A DNA stretch of 35,570 nucleotides from Armatimonadetes bacterium CG06_land_8_20_14_3_00_66_21 (GTDB lineage Bacteria > Armatimonadota > Abditibacteriia > CG2-30-66-41): positions 1-35,570 of the forward strand of contig PEVN01000246.1 in the NCBI GenBank assembly GCA_002779825.1, read 5' to 3'. The translations under genes and the position numbers were made by a program. Positions 25,644-34,155 of the stretch are shown here, in pieces (positions within the stretch are counted from its first letter, which is position 1; each line of letters begins with the position of its first letter). The notes beneath the pieces were generated by a model. It was not told where the DNA came from and made no database searches. It was given only the letters and a program-made list of their open reading frames with translations.

Positions 25644-26060
25644 ATGAAACCGAAGTACCTCCTGGCAGCCCTTGGGTCGCTCGTGTTGGTGCTGGCGGTG
25701 GTCCTCTCCGCCAGAGCAGAGAAGGGCCAGGGAGGCGGCGGCAACCGAGTCCAGGGGAACCTCACCTCAGTGGATGCCGACGGCAGGAAGATCACGGTGA
25801 AGGGCAAGGACGGCGACGCGCTCTCCCTGAACATGCGCAAGGCAGTCCTGCCGGTAACGACCTCCGACAGCACGAAGGCAGCGAAGGAAGCCTCGGCCGC
25901 GTTCACCGACCTCACTCCCGGTACCACCGTGGTGGTGTGCACCGCAGGCAACGACGCGCAGCTCAGTGCCACCACGGTTGTGATCGAGCCGACAGACATC
26001 GCGCCGAAAGGGAAGGGCGGCGCCAAGGCCGGCGGAAAGCACGGGAAGAAGAAGAACTGA
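25644..26060 (+). CDS. small secreted protein with a DUF5666-like beta domain and basic tail
   Basis: 138 residues. Signal peptide MKPKYLLAALGSLVLVLAVV with cleavage near SARAEK (about 27-29). The mature part is a single OB-like beta domain (about 36-110) starting RVQGNLTSVDADGRKITVKG, reminiscent of DUF5666 proteins, then a Lys/Gly-rich tail (PKGKGGAKAGGKHGKKKN). The basic tail suggests binding to a polyanion such as a sulfated glycan or nucleic acid; this is speculative. GGAGG lies eight bases before ATG 25644. It follows the uncharacterised gene by 107 bases and is convergent with the SGNH gene (20 bases apart). No enzymatic motif is seen. Confidence 0.7.
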   Translation: MKPKYLLAALGSLVLVLAVVLSARAEKGQGGGGNRVQGNLTSVDADGRKITVKGKDGDALSLNMRKAVLPVTTSDSTKAAKEASAAFTDLTPGTTVVVCTAGNDAQLSATTVVIEPTDIAPKGKGGAKAGGKHGKKKN

Positions 26061-26080
26061 ACCCAAGCTGACCGGGCGGG

Positions 26081-26884
26081 TCACCGGTTCGCCGGCAACT
26101 GAGATAGCAGGCACGCGGCAACGGCTTTCCCCAGCACGTCGTAGCCAGCTTCGTTGAAGTGACAGCCGTCCTCGCCCTGCATGGTTGCCACGATTGGCGT
26201 GGCGACTGAGTGCAGGTCGTCAAAGGCGATGCCGTGCTTCTTCATGACTGCGGCGGCGACCTCGTTCAACTTGACCAGGGGGTCTTCGTGGGTGGTCTTG
26301 ATCATCTTCCCCGACAGCGGCGTCGAGCTTGCCCACACAGGCTTGGCGCCGCTGGTCCGCAGCTTCGCCACAAGCTGCTCCAGGTGCTGCTGGTAGTCTT
26401 CCGGCTTGCTGTTGCGGTCGTGGATGCCGAAGTTGAAGTGGATGATGTCCCACTTGCCCTCGCCAAGCCAGACCGGCAGCTTCTGCAGACCCATCGTCGT
26501 CGGGCCGCAGTTCGCTGGGGCACGGTGCACATTGGCCTTCCCCGCCAACGCCCGGCGTACCGCCAGCGTGTACCCCCGAGAGATGGAATCGCCGATGAGT
26601 AGCACGCGCGGCAGCCTCGGGTCGTCCTTGACATAGTCCCAGGCGGTGACACTGCCCTTCAGCTTGGCCTGCTTGTAGAGCGGCAGGTAGAACGAGCCGA
26701 GGTTGCCCTCGAGTGTCTTCTCCCACGCCAACTCCTCCGGCGCCATCCTCGCCTTGCGGGCTTCGTCGGCGGCTAGGTCGTATGCTGGCTTCTTCTCCTC
26801 GGCGACAGCCCTGCTCACGGCTGCGAATGCCCCCGCGAGCAGCAGAACGCGGGTGAATGTGTGTGTGTGCGCCAACTTGTGCAT
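26081..26884 (-). CDS. secreted SGNH/GDSL hydrolase, probable carbohydrate esterase
   Basis: 267 residues. Signal peptide at about 1-29, including an H-T-H-T repeat encoded by a dinucleotide tract. The SGNH blocks are present: GDSISRGYT (98-106) with nucleophile S100, G127 in PANCG, N151 in FNFGIHD (150-156, where block III has His in place of the usual Asn), and D239-x-x-H242 in GEDGCHFNE. Members of this family remove acetyl or other acyl groups from sugars. In this operon the likely role is deacetylation of a sulfated fucose-containing glycan. It is the last gene of the five-gene minus-strand operon, 32 bases after the fucosidase gene, with AGGCGG upstream of the ATG. Confidence 0.9.
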   Translation of the reverse strand: MHKLAHTHTFTRVLLLAGAFAAVSRAVAEEKKPAYDLAADEARKARMAPEELAWEKTLEGNLGSFYLPLYKQAKLKGSVTAWDYVKDDPRLPRVLLIGDSISRGYTLAVRRALAGKANVHRAPANCGPTTMGLQKLPVWLGEGKWDIIHFNFGIHDRNSKPEDYQQHLEQLVAKLRTSGAKPVWASSTPLSGKMIKTTHEDPLVKLNEVAAAVMKKHGIAFDDLHSVATPIVATMQGEDGCHFNEAGYDVLGKAVAACLLSQLPANR

Positions 26885-26916
26885 CCGAATCCGCCTGTTG
26901 GTGGCAGCCCTTCCGT

Positions 26917-28137
26917 TCAGACCGGACCACCCTCAAACTCCAGCTTCACCACCATCACTTCGTCCAGTAGCTCATTCACCGGCAGCCCGCGAATCCGCAG
27001 GTACTCCGGCTGGTGCCACATCCGCGCGCCGCGGTCGAGGCGGACCTCGAGTTCCTGTCCGGTGTTGAGCAGCATCGCCTTCTTCGGCAGTGCACCGAAG
27101 TTCGTCAACACGACGCCGGTGGCTTCCGGATCTCGGAACAGGTGCACGTAGACGTTCCGGCCGAGCTGCGTCAGCAGAACGTCGGCGCTGGAGGTCAGTC
27201 CGGGCGCGGGGCTAGCGGCGAAGGACTCCTTCACCTTCCCGTACCATTCGCCGAGTCGCCGCAAAGCGCGAGTCTCCTGTTCACCGATCGTGCCGTCGGC
27301 CTTGGGGCCGACGTTGAGCAGGTAGTTACCGCCCATAGCCAGGATCCTGTCGAGGCTCTGCATCATGAACTTGTCGGAGAAGTAGTCTTCGTCGTGTTTG
27401 TACCCCCAACTGTGGACGCCCAGGCTCTGGCAGGCTTCTGTCCGCTTCTCGAACGCGCGGCCTTCGGGTATGTGCCGTTCCGGGGTCCCGTAGTCGCCTT
27501 GGTCGAACCCGCGGTCATTGACGATCGCGTTCGGCTGCAGCTCGCGGATCATGGCGCTGATTGACGGGTCCACCTGGCCGGGGACATTCATGTCCCACCA
27601 GATCCCGCCGAGTTCGCCGTAGTTGGTGCACAGCTCGCGAATCTGCGCCTTGAGGAACTCTATGTACTTCGGCCAGTTCGGTTCGTCGCCGGGCTCGGGG
27701 CCCGGCAGTTCGTGGTGCCGGCCTTCGTTGGGGTAGTTCGGGTGGTGCCAGTCCGCGACGGAGTAGTACAGGCACAGCTTGACTCCGCGTCGGTGACACG
27801 CCGCTGCCAGCATGCCCACCAAGTCCTTCCCGTACGGCGACCTCATTACGTTGAAGTCGGTGCACTTGGTGTCCCACAGGCAGAACCCGTCGTGGTGCTT
27901 GGTAGTCAGGCAGAGGTACTCCATGCCCGCCGACTCGACGAGGTCGAGCCATGCATCGGGATCGTAGTTCACCGGGTTGAACCGCTCGGCCAGCTTCACG
28001 TAGTCGCTACGGGCCACGTTCTGCCGCCACTGCGTCTGCTCGTGCCACCCGGGCAGTGCGTACAGCCCCCAGTGCACGAACAGGCCGAACCGTCTCTCGA
28101 AGAACCAGTCACGTCCGTCGTTGAACCGTTCGATCAC
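26917..28137 (-). CDS. GH29 alpha-L-fucosidase
   Basis: 406 residues. FERRFGLFVHWGLYALPG (13-30), TTKHHDGFCLWDT (78-90) and MGGNYLLNVGPKADG (268-282) are hallmarks of GH29. D182 in GGIWWD (177-182) is the expected catalytic nucleophile of this retaining family; the acid/base lies among E220, E225 and E234. It releases alpha-L-fucose from glycan ends. No signal peptide is visible, so it would act in the cytoplasm unless the annotated start is wrong. The start is GTG at 28137, which overlaps the sulfatase stop (GTGA) and has GGAAGAGG just upstream, so translation is coupled. The frame is open to 28344, but that extension overlaps the sulfatase in a different frame and has no family similarity. 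Confidence 0.92.
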   Translation of the reverse strand: MIERFNDGRDWFFERRFGLFVHWGLYALPGWHEQTQWRQNVARSDYVKLAERFNPVNYDPDAWLDLVESAGMEYLCLTTKHHDGFCLWDTKCTDFNVMRSPYGKDLVGMLAAACHRRGVKLCLYYSVADWHHPNYPNEGRHHELPGPEPGDEPNWPKYIEFLKAQIRELCTNYGELGGIWWDMNVPGQVDPSISAMIRELQPNAIVNDRGFDQGDYGTPERHIPEGRAFEKRTEACQSLGVHSWGYKHDEDYFSDKFMMQSLDRILAMGGNYLLNVGPKADGTIGEQETRALRRLGEWYGKVKESFAASPAPGLTSSADVLLTQLGRNVYVHLFRDPEATGVVLTNFGALPKKAMLLNTGQELEVRLDRGARMWHQPEYLRIRGLPVNELLDEVMVVKLEFEGGPV

Positions 28138-29585
28138 TTCCTCTTCCCCTTTGCCGGCGCGGCTTTTCTCGCCCCCCTGACTCGCTTGGCTCGGACCGGC
28201 GTGTTCTGCGTGGGCAAGGACTTCGCCAGCGCAGCCTTCTGACTCTCCATGTCCGCGCTGCTCGACCGGTTGGTCCACTCGTAGGGATCGCCCTTCTCGT
28301 CGTACAGCTCCTCGTCGCCATTGGCGTAGCGGAGGTAGCGCCACGAATCGGTTCGCACCGTGTGGTTCATGTAGCCGAAGGTGGTGACCGCCGGCGCGTC
28401 CCAGGGCGCCGTCGGATCGGCCAACAGCTTACGGAGGTCGGCGCCGTCCACGTGCTTGGGCACCGGAATGCCAGCCAACCCGCAGAGCGTCGGGTAGATG
28501 CACATGAAGTCCACCGTGCGGGCGCAAATCGTGTTGGGCTTGGTCAGCCCGGGCACCACCCAGATGAACGGCGCGCGGGTGGCTTCTTCCCAGAGCGTGA
28601 ACTTCCGCCAGTGATGCTTCTCGCCCAGGTGCCAGCCGTGGTCGCCCCAGAAGCAGATGATGGTGTTCTTGGCGTAGGGGCTCTTCTCGAGGGCGTCCAA
28701 CAGGCGACCCACGTTCATGTCGGTGTAGGCGCCAGCGGCCAAGTACGACTGGATCGCCGCCTTCCACCGGCCGGTTCCGAGGATCTGCTTGTGGTCGCCT
28801 TCCGGTTTCGCCATGCGGATGCCGGCAGGGGGAATGTCGTCGAGGTCGTCTTCCTTGTAGGGCGGCAACTGGATGGTCTCCTCGGGGAACATGTCGTAGT
28901 ACTTGCGTGGTACCACCCACGGCAAGTGCGGTTTGTGAACGCCGCACGCGAGAAAGAAGGGCTTGTCGTGCTGCTTCCCCAACTGCTGAATGCAGTAGTC
29001 CACGATGCGATAGTCGGACAGGTCGGAGTCCTTCAGGTCGTGCGTCACCGGAGTGTGGAAGCCCTCCAACTTGCCGATGCCCTTGACGCGCTCACCCACC
29101 TGCTCGTCATCTTCCGACCCGAAGCCTCGCTCGTCGAAGTAGTCGTCCCACTCGCCGGGGTAGTAGGTACTACCATGGTAGATTTTCCCCGCGCCTGCGA
29201 CGTAGTAGCCGGCCTGCTTGAAGGTGGCCGCCAACCCGATCCCCTCGGGCACGTATTGCTTCCAGTTGTCGGGATTCTGGTAGCAGCCGGTGGCGCCGGG
29301 CCGCAGGCCGCTCATCAGCGCCGCACGCGAGGGATTGCAGAGCGGCGCCGCGCAGTACCCGTGAGTAAACGAGGTGCCCCTCCGCGACAGCCGGTCCATG
29401 TTGGGCGTCTTCGCCTGCGGATTGCGGCCGGTGTAGCCCACCCAATGGTTCAAATCATCGACGGCGAGAAACAGGACGTTCGGTCTGTCGTCCGCCCGGA
29501 CGCTCCGCGACTTGCCCACCAGCAGCCCGGCGCCGATCGCCGAACCGACGCTGAGAAAGTCACGACGAGTGAGTTGCGCGCTCAT
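28134..29585 (-). CDS. Tat-exported sulfatase, iduronate-2-sulfatase-like
   Basis: 483 residues. LTRRDFLSVGSAIGAGLLVG is a Tat signal. VLFLAVDDL (37-45) supplies the first metal Asp pair (D43, D44), and C83-N-P-S-R87 is the sulfatase signature in which Cys becomes formylglycine. ACGVHKPHLPW and FWGDHGWHLGEKHHW provide further metal and substrate ligands and are typical of the iduronate-2-sulfatase-like group (S1_7-type). The lysine-rich C-terminus (KAAPAKGKRK) is probably outside the fold. It removes sulfate esters from glycans. Coupled to the GH29 gene by a four-base overlap, it likely desulfates fucose-bearing residues before fucosidase action. No maturation enzyme lies in the window. Confidence 0.93.
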   Translation of the reverse strand: MSAQLTRRDFLSVGSAIGAGLLVGKSRSVRADDRPNVLFLAVDDLNHWVGYTGRNPQAKTPNMDRLSRRGTSFTHGYCAAPLCNPSRAALMSGLRPGATGCYQNPDNWKQYVPEGIGLAATFKQAGYYVAGAGKIYHGSTYYPGEWDDYFDERGFGSEDDEQVGERVKGIGKLEGFHTPVTHDLKDSDLSDYRIVDYCIQQLGKQHDKPFFLACGVHKPHLPWVVPRKYYDMFPEETIQLPPYKEDDLDDIPPAGIRMAKPEGDHKQILGTGRWKAAIQSYLAAGAYTDMNVGRLLDALEKSPYAKNTIICFWGDHGWHLGEKHHWRKFTLWEEATRAPFIWVVPGLTKPNTICARTVDFMCIYPTLCGLAGIPVPKHVDGADLRKLLADPTAPWDAPAVTTFGYMNHTVRTDSWRYLRYANGDEELYDEKGDPYEWTNRSSSADMESQKAALAKSLPTQNTPVRAKRVRGARKAAPAKGKRK

Positions 29586-29689
29586 GAGTCAACGCCTTTC
29601 CGGAGGGAACGCCCGCGCCCTTGGATGCCAGCGTGGGCGCAAGTGTTCGGCATACAACGATGACGATCAGGCGGTGCTGTGGCGGCAGG

Positions 29690-30739
29690 CTATCGCTCCG
29701 GCGTGCCCTGCACTTCCAACTCCCGAAGGAAGATGAAGCCGTTGGGCTTGTGCTGGAATGAGAGTTCGTGAACGTCAGGGAGAACGAGGCGGACGAAGCC
29801 GCTGCCTTTGGCGTTGAGTCCAGTCAGTCCATAAGTGTCGGGAGTGTAGTTCTTGAACTCCGTCCTTCCCACGGTCGTGAACCGCTGACCGTCGCCGGAG
29901 ACCTGGACCTCCACCGTCTTCGTGCCGCCCCTCGCGGAGTTGTGGACGCAGATGGCGGTGACGGTGAACACACCTTGCAGGTCGACGGTGACCTCTTTCG
30001 GGAACTTCATGGCGCCGTTGGTGGCAAACGAATTCTGGTTCGTGTCCTTCACACTGCCGTCGGTCAGTCCCCCGAAGAGGCCGTTGGTGATGGGCTGCGT
30101 GCAGACGAAGGGCTTGCCGACAGCGATGCCGTCCACCGTGGTGCCCAAGCCGTACCGGAAGTCGTCGGTGCGGAAAGGTCCGGCAGGCAGCCCTTCCTTG
30201 TTGTACAGGTTGCACAGCGGGAAGTCCGCCCAGGCGTAGCGTACGGCGACAGGCTTGTTCACCTCGGGGTTCGACACGACGACCGTGTTGCCCTCGAGCG
30301 CAGCGTCGGCCCACCTGAACTTCTTGTCCTCGCCGCAGACGGTGAAGCCCTTAAGGGTGCCGGCGGCGAGGTGGTTTCCGTCCAGGTCCACCTCCTCCGC
30401 GATCAAGCCGCCGCCCACGTTGTTGAACTCCCTTCCCTGGTTCTCGGACCGAACGGTCAACACGCGCGGCTCAGCGGAGGCGGGCAGTGCGTCGAGCTTC
30501 ACCAGCCAGTTGCCTTTGGCATCGGCTGTGGCCGTCTTCGTCTGCCCGCCGAACGTCACCGCCACCTTCTCGCCCGGATCGGCCGTCCCATAGACCGGGC
30601 ACGGCAGGTCGCGTTGCAGCACCATGCTATCGGTAAAGAGCCCGGGGAGCTTCACCTCGGCGAAGAGTGGTGGCGCGCACAGCGGGGTCAGGAGAACAGC
30701 GAGTAGAACTCGGGTTGGTGCTGTCTGCATGCGGATCAT
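29690..30739 (-). CDS. sialate O-acetylesterase-like protein lacking its catalytic domain
   Basis: 349 residues with signal peptide (1-27). Residues 28-97 ([20 protein letters not shown] through RVLTV) match the N-terminal beta domain of sialate O-acetylesterases. Residues 106-193 ([12 protein letters not shown], then [37 protein letters not shown] and [12 protein letters not shown]) match their C-terminal region. The roughly 300-residue SGNH catalytic core normally between them, with its GQSNM serine motif, is absent; the junction near 30440-30420 is in frame. An F5/8 type C-like module (about 195-349) follows. It may be a binding protein rather than an esterase, or the result of a deletion. 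GGAGGT lies seven bases before ATG 30739. It is the second gene of the sulfatase/fucosidase operon. Confidence 0.8.
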   Translation of the reverse strand: MIRMQTAPTRVLLAVLLTPLCAPPLFAEVKLPGLFTDSMVLQRDLPCPVYGTADPGEKVAVTFGGQTKTATADAKGNWLVKLDALPASAEPRVLTVRSENQGREFNNVGGGLIAEEVDLDGNHLAAGTLKGFTVCGEDKKFRWADAALEGNTVVVSNPEVNKPVAVRYAWADFPLCNLYNKEGLPAGPFRTDDFRYGLGTTVDGIAVGKPFVCTQPITNGLFGGLTDGSVKDTNQNSFATNGAMKFPKEVTVDLQGVFTVTAICVHNSARGGTKTVEVQVSGDGQRFTTVGRTEFKNYTPDTYGLTGLNAKGSGFVRLVLPDVHELSFQHKPNGFIFLRELEVQGTPER

Positions 30740-30807
30740 TGCCTGTACCTCCGTCACAGAACGGTGACTCTCTGGGAGCGCGGTGGCCGCCGACCATCGG
30801 TGCGCCC

Positions 30808-32364
30808 TCAAGCCGCAGGCCGGCTCCGTCCCGACCGGCGGATCTGCTCGACCAAGTCCCCCAGCTCCCTCAGCTTCTCCGGGCGCTGAGCGGAGAGGTC
30901 GTTGGCCTCGGCCGGGTCCTCGGCGATGTTGTAGAGCGCGCCGGGCTTGTCGATGGCGATCTTGTGGGGCGGACAGAGCCCGTCGGCGTGGGCGCCCGGT
31001 GGCACGTACTTCCAGTCCCCCTTGCGGATGCTCAATCCGCCGGCATGCTCGACGATGTACGCCCGGCCTTCGGCGGAGGTGCCGAGAAAGGTGGGGAGCA
31101 TGTTGAGACTGTCGGGGCAGTCAGCGGGCGCCAGCTCCGTCTCCACCAGGGCGGCCAGGCTGGCAGCGAGGTCAACCTGGCTCACCTTCGCCTCTGTGAC
31201 GCCCGGCTTCACGCGCGCCGGCCAACGCACCACGAAGGGCACCCGAGTCCCGCCCTCGAAGACGCTGTACTTGCCGGCGCGGTACGGACCCGCCGGGCGG
31301 TGGCGGCCGACTCGCTCGACAGCCTGATCGACATACCCGTCGTCCAGCACGGGGCCGTTGTCGCTGGTGACGATGAGGAGGGTGTTGTCGGTGAGACCGT
31401 GCTTGTCCAGCGCCTCACCGACCGCGCCGACCTGCCAGTCGAACTGCACAATCGCGTCGCCGCGAGGGCCCATGGTACTCTTCCCCGCAAAACGGGCGTG
31501 GGGCACACGCGGCACATGGATGTCATGCGTCGCGAAGTACAGGAAGAACGGCTTCGACTTCGAGCGCTCAATGAAGCCGATAGCCTGCTGCGCCAGGACA
31601 TCCGCCATGTCTTCGTCCACCCAGCGAGCCGACTTGCCGCCCTTCATGTAACCGATGCGCCCGATGCCGTTGACCACGCTCTGGTTGTGCCCGTGGCTCC
31701 AGTCCATGCGGAGCTTGCCGCGGTCAGTGACGCCATTGGGTTCGCCCGGAAAAGGCTGCCGGTACGAGACGGAAACCGGGTCAGCAGGATCCAGCCCGAC
31801 GACGCGGTGGTTCTCCAAGTAGACGCACGGGATGCGGTCCCCGGTCGCGGGGAGAATGAAGCTGTAGTCGAAGCCAAGCTCCAAGGGGCCCGGTTTGACC
31901 TCACCGTTCCAGTCCTGCTCGCCCGTCTTCTCGCCCAACCCTAAGTGCCACTTGCCGACCACGCCCGTGGCGTAGCCCGCTTGCTTCAGGAGCGAGGGCA
32001 GCGTCGCGCGGCCGGGCTCGATGACGAGTGCGGCGTTCCCCGCGGCGATGCCGGTGCCGGGCTTGCGCCACGCGTACTCGCCGGTCAACAGCGAGTAGCG
32101 CGATGGCGTGCATGTCGCCGAGGTGGCGTAGGCAGAGGTGAAGAGGAGTCCCTGCGAAGCCAACCGGTCAATGTTGGGCGTCTTCACGCCAACGGCGCCG
32201 TAGCAGCTCAAGTCGCCGTAGCCGACATCATCAGCGTAGATGAGAACGATGTTCGGTTTCTGCACAGTGTCTTCTCCCTCCGCCAACCGACACCGCCCGG
32301 CGAAGGCGCCGGTGAGCGCAACAGCCGTCGTGCGCAGGAAGTCCCTGCGGGATCCGTTGGGCAT
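30808..32364 (-). CDS. Tat-exported arylsulfatase
   Basis: 518 residues from the chosen start. [20 protein letters not shown] is a Tat signal. [13 protein letters not shown] (39-51) gives the metal Asp pair (D45, D46). C85-T-P-S-R89 is the formylglycine signature, followed by [24 protein letters not shown] and [12 protein letters not shown] complete the arylsulfatase A/N-acetylgalactosamine-6-sulfatase-like active site. It would hydrolyse sulfate esters of a polysaccharide. ATG 32364 is supported by GGAGGT 11 bases upstream and by the Tat signal; a frame to 32472 would start upstream of the promoter at 32430-32459. It is the first gene of the five-gene minus-strand operon. Confidence 0.93.
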   Translation of the reverse strand: MPNGSRRDFLRTTAVALTGAFAGRCRLAEGEDTVQKPNIVLIYADDVGYGDLSCYGAVGVKTPNIDRLASQGLLFTSAYATSATCTPSRYSLLTGEYAWRKPGTGIAAGNAALVIEPGRATLPSLLKQAGYATGVVGKWHLGLGEKTGEQDWNGEVKPGPLELGFDYSFILPATGDRIPCVYLENHRVVGLDPADPVSVSYRQPFPGEPNGVTDRGKLRMDWSHGHNQSVVNGIGRIGYMKGGKSARWVDEDMADVLAQQAIGFIERSKSKPFFLYFATHDIHVPRVPHARFAGKSTMGPRGDAIVQFDWQVGAVGEALDKHGLTDNTLLIVTSDNGPVLDDGYVDQAVERVGRHRPAGPYRAGKYSVFEGGTRVPFVVRWPARVKPGVTEAKVSQVDLAASLAALVETELAPADCPDSLNMLPTFLGTSAEGRAYIVEHAGGLSIRKGDWKYVPPGAHADGLCPPHKIAIDKPGALYNIAEDPAEANDLSAQRPEKLRELGDLVEQIRRSGRSRPAA

Positions 32365-32429
32365 CGTCTGACAGTACCTCCAGGTCACGGTCGCGGTGGC
32401 GTCCATGGGCGAGGTGTAGCCGGTAGCCC

Positions 32430-32459
32430 AGTATATCCGAGACTGCAATCGGCTGTCCG
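32430..32459 (-). promoter_or_regulatory. promoter of the sulfatase/fucosidase operon
   Basis: On the minus strand CGGACA (32459-32454), an 18-base spacer and TATACT (32435-32430) give a good sigma70-like promoter. Transcription would start near 32423, about 58 bases before the sulfatase ATG. The palindrome at 32481-32503 lies about 60-80 bases upstream of +1. Confidence 0.5.
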
Positions 32460-32480
32460 TGGCCAGGCGCACCTTGCACT

Positions 32481-32503
32481 CAGGTTACGCATTCCGTAAC
32501 CTG
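32481..32503. promoter_or_regulatory. perfect 9-bp palindrome, candidate operator
   Basis: CAGGTTACG (32481-32489), spacer CATTC (32490-32494), CGTAACCTG (32495-32503). Perfect dyad symmetry with a 5-base centre and AT-rich core half-sites is typical of a dimeric regulator site, and no U-run makes it a terminator. It lies between the sulfatase operon promoter and abiEi, so it could serve either side. AbiEi antitoxins bind inverted repeats upstream of their own genes. Confidence 0.55.
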
Positions 32504-32575
32504 GCAACATGGTCGATCAGGGCGCGCGGCTGGTACCTGGGTCGCGGACGGGCAAAGCCAGGGCTCTTCGTTTCG

Positions 32576-32612
32576 TTGCGACAATTTGCCACTTATGGCA
32601 TCCTACTGCCAT
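32576..32612 (+). promoter_or_regulatory. abiEi promoter with TGCCA/TGGCA repeats at the start codon
   Basis: TTGCGA (32576-32581), 17 bases and CATCCT (32599-32604) place +1 close to the ATG at 32611. TGCCA (32587-32591), TGGCA (32596-32600) and TGCCA (32607-32611) form two overlapping inverted repeats, one of them ATGGCA-TCCTAC-TGCCAT (32595-32612) covering the start codon. No Shine-Dalgarno site is visible, so the message may be leaderless and autorepressed. Confidence 0.4.
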
Positions 32613-33252
32613 GAAGTTCAACGACCTCATAGATATTGCCGGCAATGAGCCTGCCTTTGAGACCGGCCTGCTGCTTGCAGGCGACGTGGACCCGGACGAC
32701 GTGCGACGGCAACTCAGCCGCTGGACCAAGACGGGCAAGCTCCTTCAACTGCGTCGCGGCGTCTATGCTCTGCCTGCGCCGTTCCGGAAGGTGGATCCAC
32801 ATCCCTTCGCCGTCGCGAACCGGTTGGTGCCCGGCTCGTACGTGAGCCGACAATCGGCACTCGCCCATTTCGGCATGATCCCGGAACACGTGCCCATGGT
32901 GACGAGTGTCTCGTGCCGGCGTCCGGGCAACTTCAAAACCCCACTTGGGCGTCACGATTTCCGCCATGTGAAGGCGAGCCTGCTGTTCGGCTTCGCGTCT
33001 GCCGAAGTTGGCCGTGGGCAACACGCGTTCGTGGCCTCTCCGGAGAAGGCATTGCTGGATCTCGTCTACCTGCAGCCGGGGGGCGATTCCCCGGCGTACC
33101 TGCGCGAACTCCGTCTGCAAAACCTGCCTCGCCTCAACCTCGCCGAACTCACCCGCCAAGCGGAGGTCGCAAGCAGCCCCAAACTGCGCCGGGCATCACA
33201 GGCTATCGCGGCGTTGGCGCGCGAAGAAGCCGAGGAGTATGAGCCGCTGTGA
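32611..33252 (+). CDS. abiEi: AbiEi-type antitoxin and repressor
   Basis: 213 residues. An N-terminal winged helix-turn-helix (about 18-56, with RQLSRWTKTGKLLQLRRGVYALP) is the DNA-binding part that lets AbiEi repress its own operon. The C-terminal region has YVSRQSALAHFGMIPE (about 78-93) and SPEKALLDLVYL (about 142-153), characteristic of the AbiEi/DUF6088-like antitoxins. In type IV systems the antitoxin counters the nucleotidyltransferase toxin without direct tight binding. The gene overlaps the toxin gene by four bases (GTGA). ATG 32611 is chosen; a longer frame to 32509 has no family similarity. Repeats lie over the start. Confidence 0.88.
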   Translation: MKFNDLIDIAGNEPAFETGLLLAGDVDPDDVRRQLSRWTKTGKLLQLRRGVYALPAPFRKVDPHPFAVANRLVPGSYVSRQSALAHFGMIPEHVPMVTSVSCRRPGNFKTPLGRHDFRHVKASLLFGFASAEVGRGQHAFVASPEKALLDLVYLQPGGDSPAYLRELRLQNLPRLNLAELTRQAEVASSPKLRRASQAIAALAREEAEEYEPL

Positions 33253-34061
33253 AGGAGCACCTGCGTCGCCTACTGAACGGTAATCAATCGACGGCCCACG
33301 GCAGGAGCGTGGCCCGCGAGTACTTGCAGGCGCAGATCCTGGCCGTGTTGCAGCGTGCCGGGGCAATGGTCCCATTGGCGTTCCACGGCGGGACTTCGCT
33401 TCGCTTCCTGTTCGGCATCTCGCGCCATTCGGAAGATCTCGACTTCGCGCTGGAGCAGAGGCGGTCCCTGTACGACTTCCGCTCGTACCTCGACTCGATC
33501 CGGACGCACTTGGGGGCGGCGGGGTACGAGGTGGACCTCCGCGTCAACGACCGCAGGACCGTGCACAGCGCCTTCGTCCGCTTTGCGGGTCTGCTGCACG
33601 AACTGGGTCTCTCTCCCCACGCCAACGAGATCCTGGCAGTGAAGATCGAGGTTGACACCAACCCGCCCGCAGGGGCGAGGTTGGCGACGACGACGGTGAG
33701 GCGACACGAGCTGCTACGCCTTCACCACCACGACCGCGCCTCGCTCCTGGCCGGGAAGCTCCATGCGCTTCTCCAGCGGTCCTACACGAAAGGGCGCGAC
33801 CTGTACGACCTCGTGTGGTATCTGTCGGATCGCGACTGGCCTGCGCCAAACCTGACGCTACTGAACAATGGTCTGCAGCAATCGGGGTACGGCGGCCCGG
33901 CTCTCATTGAGGGGACATGGCGAGACGTAGTTGCCCTCCGGCTCCACGAAATCGACTGGGCGAAGGGGCGGGCAGACGTGGCGCCCTTCCTTGAGCGAGA
34001 AAACGAACTGGAACTGCTCACTCGCGAGCATGTCACAGAGCTGCTGCTGAGCGGACGGTAG
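33249..34061 (+). CDS. abiEii: AbiEii-type nucleotidyltransferase toxin
   Basis: 270 residues. The DNA polymerase beta-like nucleotidyltransferase signature is complete: GGTSLRF (47-53) with ISRHSEDLDF (57-66, D63 and D65), the third acidic strand KIEVD (132-136), and the AbiEii motif KLHALLQRSYTKGRDLYDLVW (170-190) with K170, R183, D184 and D187. Family members (AbiEii, AbiGii and MenA-type toxins) transfer nucleotides, in the best-studied cases to tRNA acceptor ends, and stop growth. Start is GTG 33249, four-base overlap with the antitoxin. With all key residues kept it should be active. Phage exclusion is the known role for the founding system; here it is inferred. Confidence 0.92.
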   Translation: MKEHLRRLLNGNQSTAHGRSVAREYLQAQILAVLQRAGAMVPLAFHGGTSLRFLFGISRHSEDLDFALEQRRSLYDFRSYLDSIRTHLGAAGYEVDLRVNDRRTVHSAFVRFAGLLHELGLSPHANEILAVKIEVDTNPPAGARLATTTVRRHELLRLHHHDRASLLAGKLHALLQRSYTKGRDLYDLVWYLSDRDWPAPNLTLLNNGLQQSGYGGPALIEGTWRDVVALRLHEIDWAKGRADVAPFLERENELELLTREHVTELLLSGR

Positions 34062-34155
34062 GCAGTGTCTCTTGTGGGAACGCGGCGCCCCCTCCCCGGC
34101 CTGTCCGCACCCGCTCGTGGAGTCCACTGACAAGCCGGGCAACGGGGCAGCAGCC

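Noticed and set aside
28362-29663. 433-codon plus-strand open frame
   Set aside because: Antisense to the sulfatase with its CxPSR motif; no family resemblance.
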